From NCBI RefSeq assembly GCF_001613305.1, contig NZ_BDCC01000011.1:56938-120937 (forward strand): a stretch of 64,000 nucleotides of DNA, read 5' to 3'. Both the position numbers and the translations under genes were made by a program. How positions within the stretch are numbered: position 1 is the stretch's first letter; each line of letters begins with the position of its first letter. Below the pieces are notes generated by a model. That model did no database searches. It had not been told where the DNA came from and saw only the letters and a program-made list of their open reading frames with translations. This document shows positions 34,841 through 43,182 of this stretch, in pieces. The DNA comes from Nocardia vaccinii NBRC 15922 (lineage in GTDB: Bacteria > Actinomycetota > Actinomycetes > Mycobacteriales > Mycobacteriaceae).

Positions 34841-35179
34841 TCAGCCCGCGCTCTTTCCCGTGTCGCGAGCACGCCAGATCTGGACCGAAAGGGTCGACAT
34901 GTCCAGGGTAGGACTGAGCTTTATCTCCCCGGTGGCCGCCTTCGCGCCGAACGCCGCGGCCACCTCCTCCGGATCACCGCTGAGCTCGTACACCGCCAGA
35001 TAGCGGTGCGCGGGCTCACCGCCGCCGCCCAGGGCGCTGGGCACGAGATCGTACCGCTCACCGCTCACCACACCGGGCACCTCGAGCACGTCGGCGAGGT
35101 GCTGGTTGTCGTACCAGTCGTTGAACGCATCATCCTGTCCGGCAACGGCATTGGAGAATACGAGCATCTTGGAGTTCAT
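34841..35179 (-). CDS. EthD-like (dimeric alpha-beta barrel) protein
   Basis: A 112-residue protein resembling the EthD family, small dimeric ferredoxin-fold barrels found next to P450 and other catabolic genes. Typical parts are FNDWYDNQHLADVLEVPGVV near the N-terminus and RYLAVYELSGDPEEVAAAF in the middle. Homologues of this fold include muconolactone isomerase-like enzymes, so it may be a small isomerase or an accessory protein. The ATG at 35179 follows GGAAGGATC. It is the second gene of a two-gene unit driven from the operator region at 35591-35618. Function is a guess. Confidence 0.72.
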   Translation of the reverse strand: MNSKMLVFSNAVAGQDDAFNDWYDNQHLADVLEVPGVVSGERYDLVPSALGGGGEPAHRYLAVYELSGDPEEVAAAFGAKAATGEIKLSPTLDMSTLSVQIWRARDTGKSAG

Positions 35180-35197
35180 GACGGAGATCCTTCCGGT

Positions 35198-35500
35198 TCA
35201 ATCGCTGGCGGGAAGCGGCTTGGCTTCCTTGAGCGCCAGCGGCGTCGCACCGATGCTCAATGTGCCCGCACCGGCCTTGGTCACCAACACCTCGGCGCCG
35301 GACTCGTCGACGTACCGCTTACCCAGCAGATTGCCGTCGCTCAGCTCCGCGGCCGCCGACAGGCCCGGTTCCGGCTTCCCGTCGATCGGAATCATGCGGA
35401 CACCTCCGGCGCGCAGATCGTCGAGGCTGTCCGAAGCCCGCACGACGATCACCTCCGTATCGCACACCTGGCTCCGTAGCCGATTGCCGTTCTTGACCAT
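35198..35500 (-). CDS. Hypothetical small protein
   Basis: 100 residues from the ATG at 35500, which has GGAAAGG upstream. I do not recognise a characterised family. It opens with KNGNRLRSQVCDTEVIVVRA, continues with DDLRAGGVRMIPIDGKPE and ends with a charged tail; only one Cys (residue 13) is present, so no metal site is evident. Short beta-rich proteins with an R-S-x-x-C-D/G-x-E-V-x-V-V pattern occur near actinobacterial catabolic genes, but I cannot cite a function. It is the first gene after the operator-like region at 35591-35618, which links it to the regulon. Confidence 0.6.
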   Translation of the reverse strand: MVKNGNRLRSQVCDTEVIVVRASDSLDDLRAGGVRMIPIDGKPEPGLSAAAELSDGNLLGKRYVDESGAEVLVTKAGAGTLSIGATPLALKEAKPLPASD

Positions 35501-35590
35501 TGCGATCCTTTCCTCGGCCACGACGACCGCGTTCGACTTCGCTCCGGCACCACCTCGGCGGCCGGATGCCCCTCCCACTGCGATATCGCC

Positions 35591-35618
35591 ATTCTCTCTT
35601 CAGGAGAATAACATATTC
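35591..35618. promoter_or_regulatory. Shared operator, copy 5 (weaker, three half-sites)
   Basis: ATTCTC, 7 bases, GAGAAT AAC ATATTC, then GTCAC. The 15-mer at 35604-35618 matches the dyad at 10 of 12 conserved half-site positions, and the array of three half-sites resembles that at 7067. It lies 104 bases before the ATG of the 100-residue gene. Confidence 0.5.
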
Positions 35619-35619
35619 G

Positions 35620-36216
35620 TCACTTGGTGAGATCGGCGCCGCCCCACAGCCCGGTCAGCAGCAATTCACCGCAGTGGAACACCTCCACACCGCTCACCTC
35701 GGTCACCGGCTCACCCGCGGCGGCCAGCGCGGCACTCTTGAACGCCCGCGCGGCGGCACTGAGCCGATGCTGGGCCAGGTCGAGTCGTCCGTCGAGTTCG
35801 GCGGGCAGATCCGCGCCCCACAGCGCCACCTCCGTACGGCGCTGATCGAGCGAGTCGAGCACGCCGCGACGCACCCGCGGATCGTTCGCCATCAACTCCG
35901 GCGCCACGGCCACCGCATGCGGCCAGATGTCGTGCACCGGCGAGGCCAGCGAATCCTCCAGATCCAGCACCGCCGCGCCCAGAATGCGCAGCGGGCGCGG
36001 GTCGGCGGTCTCGGCCAGCAGGGCGGTGACCTCCCAGCCCGCCATGGACCGGTCGTACATCCAGCCGCCGACGTACCGGACGGCCTGCACCACATCGGAC
36101 GCGACGACCGCGAGCCGATATCGCAGCAGGTGTCTGCGGGCGTGCGCCCGCCGGCCCGCGACCGAGTTCACCTCGCCGGAAGCCTGATCGAGCGGCCCGG
36201 ATTTCTGTGCAGCCAT
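35620..36216 (-). CDS. Hypothetical protein downstream of marR
   Basis: A 198-residue protein from the ATG at 36216 (GGTGGA just before it); a GTG at 36228 would add four residues. I recognise no family. It is mostly helical and alanine/arginine-rich, with RRAHARRHLLRYRLAVVASDVV near the start, GGWMYDRSMAGWEVTALL in the middle and GVEVFHCGELLLTGLWGGAD at the end. There is no signal peptide or membrane segment. It starts 12 bases after the MarR stop and is therefore co-transcribed; it may modulate the regulator or sense the same ligand. It ends 1 base beyond the operator-like site at 35591-35618. Confidence 0.6.
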   Translation of the reverse strand: MAAQKSGPLDQASGEVNSVAGRRAHARRHLLRYRLAVVASDVVQAVRYVGGWMYDRSMAGWEVTALLAETADPRPLRILGAAVLDLEDSLASPVHDIWPHAVAVAPELMANDPRVRRGVLDSLDQRRTEVALWGADLPAELDGRLDLAQHRLSAAARAFKSAALAAAGEPVTEVSGVEVFHCGELLLTGLWGGADLTK

Positions 36217-36228
36217 GACGTCCACCAC

Positions 36229-36702
36229 TCACAGCGCGCGATTGCGCGAAACCTGCGCGGTCGCCTGTGCGAGCGCCGTGTTGACCTCCTGGACGAAGCC
36301 CACCAGCCTCGCCAGACTCTCCTCGTCCTGTGGCAGGGTTTCATCCAGCGCGGCGAGCTCACCGAACAGCGGGGCGATGGCCACCTCCGCGCGCACCGCG
36401 ACCAATTCCACCCACACCCTGCGGCGATCTTCCGAATCACGGGTCCGCCGAACGTAACCCGCGCGCTCGAGCCGGTCGATCACAGCGGTGATCGCGCCGC
36501 CGCGCGCTATGCCCAGCGACTCCGCGAGCCGGCCGGGCGTCAGCGGCCCGCGCATCCACAACAGGTTCAGACAGGTCAGATCCGCGACGGTGATACCGAG
36601 GTCCGCCGCGACCGCGGAATAGAGCACCACCGTGCGGGTGGCCTGGACCCGCATGGCCTCGCGGAGCGCATTCAAGGTCTCCGCCCGCGCGCTGTACGTC
36701 AT
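36229..36702 (-). CDS. MarR-family regulator, candidate controller of the shared operator
   Basis: 157 residues from the ATG at 36702; the frame continues upstream to 36813 but that part would run through the operator and has no homology character. The winged helix region reads LTCLNLLWMRGPLTPGRLAE and SLGIARGGAITAVIDRLERA, with the wing DSEDRRRVWVEL, typical of MarR. No redox cysteine pattern is seen: the only Cys is in the dimer/wHTH region. Two exact copies of the shared dyad lie in its upstream region (36803 and 36906), shared with the divergent amidohydrolase gene, which is the classical arrangement for a MarR autorepressor. This is the basis for naming it candidate regulator of the whole cluster. 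Confidence 0.85.
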   Translation of the reverse strand: MTYSARAETLNALREAMRVQATRTVVLYSAVAADLGITVADLTCLNLLWMRGPLTPGRLAESLGIARGGAITAVIDRLERAGYVRRTRDSEDRRRVWVELVAVRAEVAIAPLFGELAALDETLPQDEESLARLVGFVQEVNTALAQATAQVSRNRAL

Positions 36703-36802
36703 CGTCCGCACGTATCTCTCCGTCCATCCGGCCCTGCGGGAACTCCGACGAGAACGACACCGGCCGAAAACACCTCCGACAGCGAACTCGTATAACTGAA
36801 AT

Positions 36803-36817
36803 GAGAATATCATTCTC
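36803..36817. promoter_or_regulatory. Shared operator, copy 6 (perfect palindrome)
   Basis: GAGAAT ATC ATTCTC, perfect dyad with 6-bp arms. It lies 101 bases before the MarR ATG. Confidence 0.75.
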
Positions 36818-36905
36818 TCGAACGATGATGGATAGTTTCGATCACGATCGGACCCGACTTCGGCCGCCGCATCGCCCCGCCCACCCTGGCGGCCGAGCGG
36901 GGCGC

Positions 36906-36920
36906 GAGAGTATCATTCTC
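36906..36920. promoter_or_regulatory. Shared operator, copy 7
   Basis: GAGAGT ATC ATTCTC, 80 bases before the GTG of the amidohydrolase at 37000 and 88 bases from the perfect copy on the MarR side, so the pair brackets the divergent promoters. Confidence 0.75.
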
Positions 36921-36999
36921 CTTGATGGAGATTGTTCGTCTCCAAGAGTCAGCCGAGGTCGACCCATACGACATTCCGCACGAACTAGCGAGGAGTCCC

Positions 37000-38253
37000 G
37001 TGAATATCGACGACATGATCCTGGTGAGCATCGACGACCATGTGGTCGAGCCGATTCACATGTTCGACGGCCATGTCCCGAAGAAGTGGGCCGATCTGGC
37101 CCCGAAGGTGATCGTCGATGAGAAGGGCATCGACCGGTGGGTCTACCGTGACCGGCCGACCGGCGTCACAGGTCTCAACGCCGTGGTCTCCTGGCCCGCC
37201 GAGGAGTGGGGTTACGATCCGGCCGGCTACGCGGAGATGCGGCCCGGGGTGTACGACGTGCACGAGCGCGTCCGCGATATGAACGCCAACGGCATCCTCG
37301 CCTCGATGTGCTTCCCGACCTTCGCCGGATTCAGCGCCGGACATCTGGCCTTTTTCAAGGACGAGATCACCGTCGCGATGATCCAGGCCTACAACGACTG
37401 GCACATCGAGGATTGGGCCGGGGCATACCCGGGCCGGTTCATCCCGCTATCGATCCTGCCGCTGTGGGATCCGAAGCTGGCCGTCGCGGAGATCGAGCGA
37501 GTGGCCCAGAAGGGCTGTCATTCGGTGTCCATGCCGGAACTGCCGCATCTGGACGGCCTGCCCAGCTACCACGACATCGAGTACTGGGGCCCGGTGTTCC
37601 AGGCGCTGTCCGACCACGGCACCGTGATGAATCTGCATATCGGACAGGGCTTCCGGGTGTTGAACCTGGCCCCCAACGCGCCGATCGACAATCTGATGGT
37701 GCTCGCGCCCAGCGTCTCGCTGATCGCCGCCCAGGATCTGCTGTGGGGCCCGGCGTTCCGCAGCTATCCGGGGCTGAAGGTCTCGTTCTCCGAGGGCGGT
37801 GTGGGCTGGATCCCGTTCTTCCTGGACCGCTCGGACCGGCACTACACCAACCAGCGCTGGCTGCGCCGCGACTTCGGCGGCAAGCTGCCCAGCGAGGTGT
37901 TCCGGGAGCACACGGTCGCCTGCTACGTCACCGACAAGACCTCGCTGAAGCTCCGGCACGAGATCGGCATCGACAACATCGCGTGGGAGTGCGACTACCC
38001 GCACTCGGACTCGATCTGGCCCAACGCCCCCGAGTTCGTGCTCGCGGAGTTGCAGGCGGTCGACGCCGACGATTCCGACATCGACAAGATCACCTGGCAG
38101 AACGCCTGCCGCTTCCTGAACTGGGATCCGTTCGCGCACATCCCGAAGGAGCAGGCGACCGTCGGCGCGCTGCGCGCGCAGGCCACGGATGTGGACACCT
38201 CCACCACCTCGCGCAAGGAGTACGCGGCGGCCTACGCACAGCGGGCCAGCTGA
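37000..38253 (+). CDS. Amidohydrolase-2 family protein (C)
   Basis: A 417-residue TIM-barrel amidohydrolase. The GTG at 37000 has AGGAG 4 bases upstream; upstream in-frame ATG codons at 36922/36925 lie between it and the operator. First motif LVSIDDHVVEPIHMF, mid-barrel TVMNLHIGQGF, KVSFSEGGVGWIPFFLDRSD and the end NIAWECDYPHSDSIWPNA. As in the other two amidohydrolases here the second His of HxH is absent (DHVVEP). It is transcribed away from the MarR gene with two operators between, so it is probably an inducible enzyme and perhaps the first step on the imported substrate. A strong hairpin follows 18 bases after the stop. Confidence 0.87.
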   Translation: MNIDDMILVSIDDHVVEPIHMFDGHVPKKWADLAPKVIVDEKGIDRWVYRDRPTGVTGLNAVVSWPAEEWGYDPAGYAEMRPGVYDVHERVRDMNANGILASMCFPTFAGFSAGHLAFFKDEITVAMIQAYNDWHIEDWAGAYPGRFIPLSILPLWDPKLAVAEIERVAQKGCHSVSMPELPHLDGLPSYHDIEYWGPVFQALSDHGTVMNLHIGQGFRVLNLAPNAPIDNLMVLAPSVSLIAAQDLLWGPAFRSYPGLKVSFSEGGVGWIPFFLDRSDRHYTNQRWLRRDFGGKLPSEVFREHTVACYVTDKTSLKLRHEIGIDNIAWECDYPHSDSIWPNAPEFVLAELQAVDADDSDIDKITWQNACRFLNWDPFAHIPKEQATVGALRAQATDVDTSTTSRKEYAAAYAQRAS

Positions 38254-38270
38254 CCCGGGCGCGCAGCTAT

Positions 38271-38312
38271 CGTGAACCCGGCGCCGGACAACTCTCCGGT
38301 GCCGGGTTCACG
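38271..38312 (+). terminator. Hairpin terminator after amidohydrolase C
   Basis: 18-bp stem (one G-U pair) with loop CAACTC; left arm begins CGTGAACCCGG, right arm ends CCGGGTTCACG. It begins 18 bases after the stop of amidohydrolase C and ends before the DUF427 gene. Confidence 0.75.
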
Positions 38313-38364
38313 CGTTGTCCCGGTGCCGCACGGCACCGCGGCACCCCATGAGAAAGGCACGATC

Positions 38365-38766
38365 ATGGAGCCGTCGGGGTACATCGACTGGCCGGACTAC
38401 CGCGTGGACGTGCGCCGGGTCCGCAATCTCATCCGGGTCACCGCCGGGGACCGGGTCCTGGCCGAGACGCATGCGGGGCTCCTCGTCGCGGAACAGGATC
38501 ACGGCATCGCGTTCTACATTCCCCAGGACGATGTGCGTTTCGATCTGCTCGTCGCCGACCCGCTGACCAGCCGTTGCCCGTTCAAGGGCACCGCGCGCTA
38601 CTGGCGCGCGCTCGACGGTGACGAGCCGATCGCCTGGGCGTACGCCGAACCGTATCCCGAGGTCGCGCTGATTCGCGGGCACATCGGATTCTATCAGGAC
38701 CGGGTGCGCGTGGAGGTGGGCGTCGCCACGCCCAGCGTCAGCGCACCCTATGCGAAAGATCGCTGA
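38365..38766 (+). CDS. DUF427 family protein
   Basis: 133 residues from the ATG at 38365. The DUF427 core is present: VRVTAG-type start (RNLIRVTAGDRVLAETHAGLLV), YIPQDDVRFDLL, CPFKGTARYW and AWAYAEPYPEVALIRGHIGFY followed by a Val/Arg strand. Proteins of this family are small beta-rich, widespread in actinobacteria, with no settled function. It lies after the terminator at 38271-38312 and converges with the mce operon. The upstream GTG at 38272 falls in the terminator and is not used. No operator copy is near, so it may not belong to the regulon. Confidence 0.8.
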   Translation: MEPSGYIDWPDYRVDVRRVRNLIRVTAGDRVLAETHAGLLVAEQDHGIAFYIPQDDVRFDLLVADPLTSRCPFKGTARYWRALDGDEPIAWAYAEPYPEVALIRGHIGFYQDRVRVEVGVATPSVSAPYAKDR

Positions 38767-38795
38767 CCACAGCCGGTTCCGGCCGCGACCAGTAA

Positions 38796-39599
38796 TCAGG
38801 GCAGGTCCACCTTGCTGGCCAGCCACTGCCCGCCGACCCGGTCCATGGTCATCAGGATGCGATTGCGGTCGACCCGGGGAGTCGGATTGGTGACGTTGGT
38901 GATCTCCGCGTCGACGAACAGCATCACCACGGCGTGATCGCCCGATACGGACTGCACGCTCGCGGCCACCACATGCCCCTTGCTGACCGATTTCGCCTGC
39001 AACAGAAGTGGTTTGAGCTGAGTGGCGGACTGGCTGTACATATCCTTGAACTGCCCGGTCGCCCCGTTCAGCACGGTCCCGAAGTCGCCGTCGATATGCG
39101 CGGAGTCGATACTGGTCAGCGCGACGGCGTAATCCTTCGCCGCGGCCATGGCGGCCTGTCCGGCTGCCGCATCGTCGTTGCGCGCCTTCAGTTTCCAGCC
39201 GAACACCGCCGCGCAGACCACCGCCGCCACGAGCAGGAGCAGCAGCACGGCGGTCACCGGCCGGGGAGTCGGAGGCCGCCGGCGGAAGCGAGGTTTCCCC
39301 GCGGTGTCGGCGGCTCCGTCCGATGACGTTTCGGAATTGTCCTCCGTGCCCGCCGAATCACCCTCACCCGCAGCACTTTCCGATTTTCCGGCCAGCGCTG
39401 CACCGGCCGCCGACCCATCCGAGGCCACATCCCCGTCTGTCGATGATTCGGCGGTCCCGTGAACTTGCTTCCGGGCCGAATCCGGCACCGCGGAAACGGA
39501 ATCGGATGTGTGCTTGTCGACCGGAGTCGAGTTGTCGTCGCCCTGCTCCGACAGCTCGGCGTCCTCGTCCGGTGTCACCACCGTGGTGCGGTCGTTCAT
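38796..39599 (-). CDS. Mce-associated membrane protein
   Basis: A 267-residue protein from the ATG at 39599 (GGAGAT upstream). Residues 1-110 are acidic, Ser/Thr/Gly-rich and low in complexity; then a basic RFRRRPPTPRP patch and one membrane helix (VTAVLLLLLVAAVVCAAVFGW); the exported C-terminal domain has the pattern of Mce-associated proteins (AMAAAKDYAVALTSIDSAHI, VVMLFVDAEITN, WLASKVDLP at the end). Such proteins stabilise Mce complexes in the envelope. It is the last gene of the mce operon, 40 bases after MceF. Confidence 0.85.
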   Translation of the reverse strand: MNDRTTVVTPDEDAELSEQGDDNSTPVDKHTSDSVSAVPDSARKQVHGTAESSTDGDVASDGSAAGAALAGKSESAAGEGDSAGTEDNSETSSDGAADTAGKPRFRRRPPTPRPVTAVLLLLLVAAVVCAAVFGWKLKARNDDAAAGQAAMAAAKDYAVALTSIDSAHIDGDFGTVLNGATGQFKDMYSQSATQLKPLLLQAKSVSKGHVVAASVQSVSGDHAVVMLFVDAEITNVTNPTPRVDRNRILMTMDRVGGQWLASKVDLP

Positions 39600-39638
39600 C
39601 GGTATCTCCAATCGTCGGGTCACCGCGACGCGTCAGCC

Positions 39639-40889
39639 CTACGCGTGCGGGCCGCCGTACGGGGTGGGAATGGACAGCGGGCCGGTCGGCGTCGGATCCG
39701 ATCGCTGCAACGGATTCGAGCCGGGAGGTGCGGTGGCGGTGTTGTCGCCCGGCGGCCGGGGCGCATTCGCCGCGCCGCGGACCAGATCCGGGGCCGGGCC
39801 GGTACACCGCGCGTTCAGGTACGGCTCCGGCGAGTCGGGCACCGATCCCGGCAGCCGCGGCACGTTGTAATCGCAGGGGGTCCGGGGATAGACGCTCACC
39901 TCGGCCCAGACCCCGCCATCGTGGAAGGCCGAGGAGATGGCATCGAGTGCGGAGCCGGCGCGCTGCTGCGGCCAGAAGAACTCGTTCAGCGCCGGGATGT
40001 GCAGGTACGCCATCTGCGCGGTGGTCGTCAGATTACCGAGCAACTGCACCATGGTCGGCGAATTGTCCGCGATGATCCGATCGAGGGCGGTCGTCATACC
40101 CGGCACGGTGTTCACCATGGTGCGGTAGCCGCCGGTCATCGAGCCGACCCCGGCCATGGTCTCGGCCAGATTCCGCGACGTCACCCGCAGCCCAGGGCTC
40201 ACCCGGCTCATCGTGGTCAGCACCGTCTTGCTGTTGTGCAGCATTGAAACCGTCTGCGGCAGAACCGAATCCAGCGTCGAGAGCATGAACATGCCGCCAT
40301 CCAGGATCGCGGTCAGCTTCTCCGGCCCCTTCGGCCCCACGCCGAGTTCGGCCTCGATGGCCTTCAGTTTCGCCGGATCCATCTGTTGCAGCGGGCCGTT
40401 GAGGTGATCGAGCAGGGTCGCCAGCGGGACCGGAGTCGAGGTCCGCTCCGGGGAGACCACCGCGCCGTCGGTCAGATAGGGGCCCTTGTCCGTCGTGGGC
40501 AGGAAGTCCAGATACTGCTCCCCCGCCGCCGACAGGGCCGCCACCCGTACATTCCCGCCCACCGGAATATGCACCCCATCGTCGATATCGACGACGGCGA
40601 CGACCTTGTCACCGTCCACACCGACCGACTGCACGCGGCCGACCGGCACACCACGCAACGTCACGTCCTGATTGGGCAGCAGGCCGCCGGACTGTGCCAG
40701 CTCGACCCGCACGTGGAACTGCGAATGCAGCGGATCGATCTTCAGCGACCCCAGCAGCAGATAGCCCGCGCCGACCACGAACACCATCGTCAGGCCGATC
40801 ATCGAGGTCAGCAGCCGATGCCGGGCGAGCTGCCGCGCGCCGAGCACCAGAACTCGCGCGGGCGGTTCGAACACTTCGGAGATACTCAT
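39639..40889 (-). CDS. mceF: MCE-family substrate-binding protein, MceF
   Basis: A 416-residue Mce protein with one N-terminal membrane helix (LLTSMIGLTMVFVVGAGYLLLG), the MCE domain (FHVRVELAQSGGLLPNQDVT, then LRGVPVGRVQSVGV) and a long helical part, ending in a Pro-rich tail. The sixth protein of a hexameric Mce tunnel by position. It overlaps the MceE stop by 4 bases (ATGA) and is followed by the Mce-associated protein. Confidence 0.92.
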   Translation of the reverse strand: MSISEVFEPPARVLVLGARQLARHRLLTSMIGLTMVFVVGAGYLLLGSLKIDPLHSQFHVRVELAQSGGLLPNQDVTLRGVPVGRVQSVGVDGDKVVAVVDIDDGVHIPVGGNVRVAALSAAGEQYLDFLPTTDKGPYLTDGAVVSPERTSTPVPLATLLDHLNGPLQQMDPAKLKAIEAELGVGPKGPEKLTAILDGGMFMLSTLDSVLPQTVSMLHNSKTVLTTMSRVSPGLRVTSRNLAETMAGVGSMTGGYRTMVNTVPGMTTALDRIIADNSPTMVQLLGNLTTTAQMAYLHIPALNEFFWPQQRAGSALDAISSAFHDGGVWAEVSVYPRTPCDYNVPRLPGSVPDSPEPYLNARCTGPAPDLVRGAANAPRPPGDNTATAPPGSNPLQRSDPTPTGPLSIPTPYGGPHA

Positions 40890-42049
40890 CGTCTCGGTCC
40901 CGTCACTCGTCCCGGGATGGCAACCGGCCCCGGCCCGGGCACCGGTCCCGGTGGTGTCACTCGGTTCTTCAATCTGTTCAGGCTGTACTCCAGCGAGCCG
41001 ACGAAATTCGTCCAGTCGGTGGGTGTCGGCGCGGTGGCGCCGGGATCGCCCGGATACCCGGGATCCGCCCCCGCCCCCACCGCCAGGCGAGCGATATCGA
41101 CGTTCACGTGCGCGGACTGGGCATCGGTCACCTTCACCACGATGGGCAGGATCGCGATGAGCGGATCCAGGTTCGCCTTCGGATTGTTCGCCGCGGCATT
41201 CATATTGGCGGCCATCTCGTTGACCGATTTGATCAGGCTGAGGTCGTTGGTGCCCTGCACCGAGGGATACCGCGACAGCTGCGCGCTGATCCGGTTCAGC
41301 TGTCCGACCAGGTCCACGATCTGCTGGGTGTTGTCGCCGATCACCTGCAGCGCCGGCCCGGCCGCGGCGACCGCACCGTCGACATCGGGCCGGTGCGCGG
41401 CCAGGGTCGCGCTCAAATCCTTTGTGGTGGCCAGGATCCGGCGGATCTGATCGGTGCGGGCCAGCAGACTGTCCACCAGCTGACGGGTCTGCTGGATCAT
41501 GGTGGCCAGGCGGTCGCCGCGTCCGCCGACCGCCTCGCCGAGACTGTTGGCCAGGGCCGTGACGTTCTCGATCGCCCCGCCGTTCACCAGCAGGGCGGCG
41601 CGAGTGAGCACCTCCTCGATGGTCGCGGCCGCGGCGGTGGACTGTTCGGGAATGCTCGCGCCGTCGGCCAGCCGGGGAGCGTCCGGGTCCGGATGCGCGG
41701 GCGGGGTCAGCGCGACGAAGACATCGCCCATCGGTGTGGCGGAACGCAATTCGGCCGATGTGCCGGCGGGCAGCAGCACCACGGCCTTGATCCGCATGTG
41801 CACCACGGCCGTGTAGTTCTTCGCCTGCATCGACTCGACCTCACCGATATCGGCGCCGTTCAGCCGAACCTTCGCCTTGGTGGGCAGATTGAGCGCGTTG
41901 GCGAAGGTGGCCGTCAGCGAGTACGAATCGGGGCCGACGCCCGGGGCGGGCAGCGGAAGCTTGTCCAGGCTCACCGAACACGCGGTGGTCGACAGCGCCA
42001 CCGCCGCGGCGAGGGCGGCGGCGCGTCGTCTCGGTCCGAATGTCATCAT
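40886..42049 (-). CDS. mceE: MCE-family lipoprotein, MceE
   Basis: A 387-residue Mce protein with a lipoprotein signal (ALSTTAC, Cys at about residue 24) and MCE domain (YSLTATFANALNLPTKAKVR, then LNGADIGEVESM). The canonical operon has its lipoprotein at this position (LprK-like). The C-terminal end is Pro/Gly-rich. ATGATG start at 42049/42046. Confidence 0.9.
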   Translation of the reverse strand: MMTFGPRRRAAALAAAVALSTTACSVSLDKLPLPAPGVGPDSYSLTATFANALNLPTKAKVRLNGADIGEVESMQAKNYTAVVHMRIKAVVLLPAGTSAELRSATPMGDVFVALTPPAHPDPDAPRLADGASIPEQSTAAAATIEEVLTRAALLVNGGAIENVTALANSLGEAVGGRGDRLATMIQQTRQLVDSLLARTDQIRRILATTKDLSATLAAHRPDVDGAVAAAGPALQVIGDNTQQIVDLVGQLNRISAQLSRYPSVQGTNDLSLIKSVNEMAANMNAAANNPKANLDPLIAILPIVVKVTDAQSAHVNVDIARLAVGAGADPGYPGDPGATAPTPTDWTNFVGSLEYSLNRLKNRVTPPGPVPGPGPVAIPGRVTGPRR

Positions 42050-42066
42050 TTTTTCGGTATCCCTTG

Positions 42067-43182
42067 CTATTTCGCCGGGGCTCCCGCCATCGCGGTGAGC
42101 ATCTGGCCGATGCCGAAGTCCGGCCCCATATCGCGCATCGTGCCGGTCGCGCAGCCCAGATTGTGCAGTTGCAGTAGGTTGCAGACCTCCTTGACCATCT
42201 GGCCGTCCAGCAGGAATTTGTCCAGGCCGACGGTGCCGCGCAACGCGCCGTTCTTGGTGTCCAGCGCGTTGTAGACGTTGTCGGTGACCATCGGGAAGAT
42301 GTCCAGGAACTCGGCCAGATTGTCGTTGTAGTCGGCCATCGACTTGGTGACGGTGTTGGCATTGGTCGCCAGGCCGTGCAGATTGTCCCGGTTGCGCTGC
42401 AACAGATCGGCGACCTGCACGAGAATCTGGCCGAGTTTCTTGCCGGTGTCCCCGCTGCCGAGGTGCTGGTCGGCGAGAATTCCGCTGAGTTGGTCCACGC
42501 CCGAACCGAATTGGCGGATCTGCTGATCGTTGCGGGACGCGGCCGAACTCAGCGTGTCGAGATTGCGCACGATCGTGGTCACCGCATCCCTGGTCGCGGC
42601 GCCGTTGTCCGAACCCAGACGCAGCGCGCGGGACAACTCGGTCATCGCATCGCGCATCTGTTTGCCGTTGCCGGTGGCGATCTGCGAGCTGACATCGAGC
42701 AGGCCCGCGACCGGGCCGTTGCCCTTACCATCCCCGCCGAGGGACTGGGACAGCTTGTCGGCCATCGCCAACAGGCTGTCGAACTCCACCGGCGTGCGGG
42801 TGCGGTCGGCGCCGAGCACCGCGTGATCGCGCAGGGTCGGGCCGCTGTGGTAGACGGGCGTCAATTCCACATGCCGATCGGTCAGCAGTGAGTCCGAGAC
42901 CGTGACCGCCATCGCGTCGGACGGAATCTTGACCCACTTGTCCACCTTCATCATCACATCGACGTGCGTCGGATGCGGGGTGACCGAGACGACCTTGCCG
43001 ACCTTCATGCCCAGCACCGCAACGGTATTGCCGTTGTACAGACCGTTGGCGGAGGTGAACTGCGCGGTGACGGTGATCGAGGAATCGACCAGACCGCCCA
43101 CCGGGCCGCTCGAGCATCCGGCCACCGCGACACCGGCGACCAGCACGACCAGCAGCTTCAACACGCGACTCACAGAACTCAC
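42067..43182 (-). CDS. mceD: MCE-family protein MceD, with an unexpected lipobox
   Basis: 371 residues from the GTG at 43182, overlapping the MceC stop (GTGA). N-terminus VLKLLVVLVAGVAVAGCSSG has a textbook lipobox (VAGC), so this protein is predicted to be a lipoprotein as well as MceE; MceD proteins of mycobacterial mce operons usually have an uncleaved helix instead. MCE domain: VTAQFTSANGLYNGNTVAVL, then GMKVGKVVSV. The rest is a helical tail with several DQQIRQF/QILVQVADLL-like repeats. Confidence 0.9.
   Translation of the reverse strand: MSSVSRVLKLLVVLVAGVAVAGCSSGPVGGLVDSSITVTAQFTSANGLYNGNTVAVLGMKVGKVVSVTPHPTHVDVMMKVDKWVKIPSDAMAVTVSDSLLTDRHVELTPVYHSGPTLRDHAVLGADRTRTPVEFDSLLAMADKLSQSLGGDGKGNGPVAGLLDVSSQIATGNGKQMRDAMTELSRALRLGSDNGAATRDAVTTIVRNLDTLSSAASRNDQQIRQFGSGVDQLSGILADQHLGSGDTGKKLGQILVQVADLLQRNRDNLHGLATNANTVTKSMADYNDNLAEFLDIFPMVTDNVYNALDTKNGALRGTVGLDKFLLDGQMVKEVCNLLQLHNLGCATGTMRDMGPDFGIGQMLTAMAGAPAK

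Noticed and set aside
36703..36813. N-terminal extension of the MarR frame
   Set aside because: It would include the operator at 36803-36817; the wHTH protein has a normal MarR length from the ATG at 36702.
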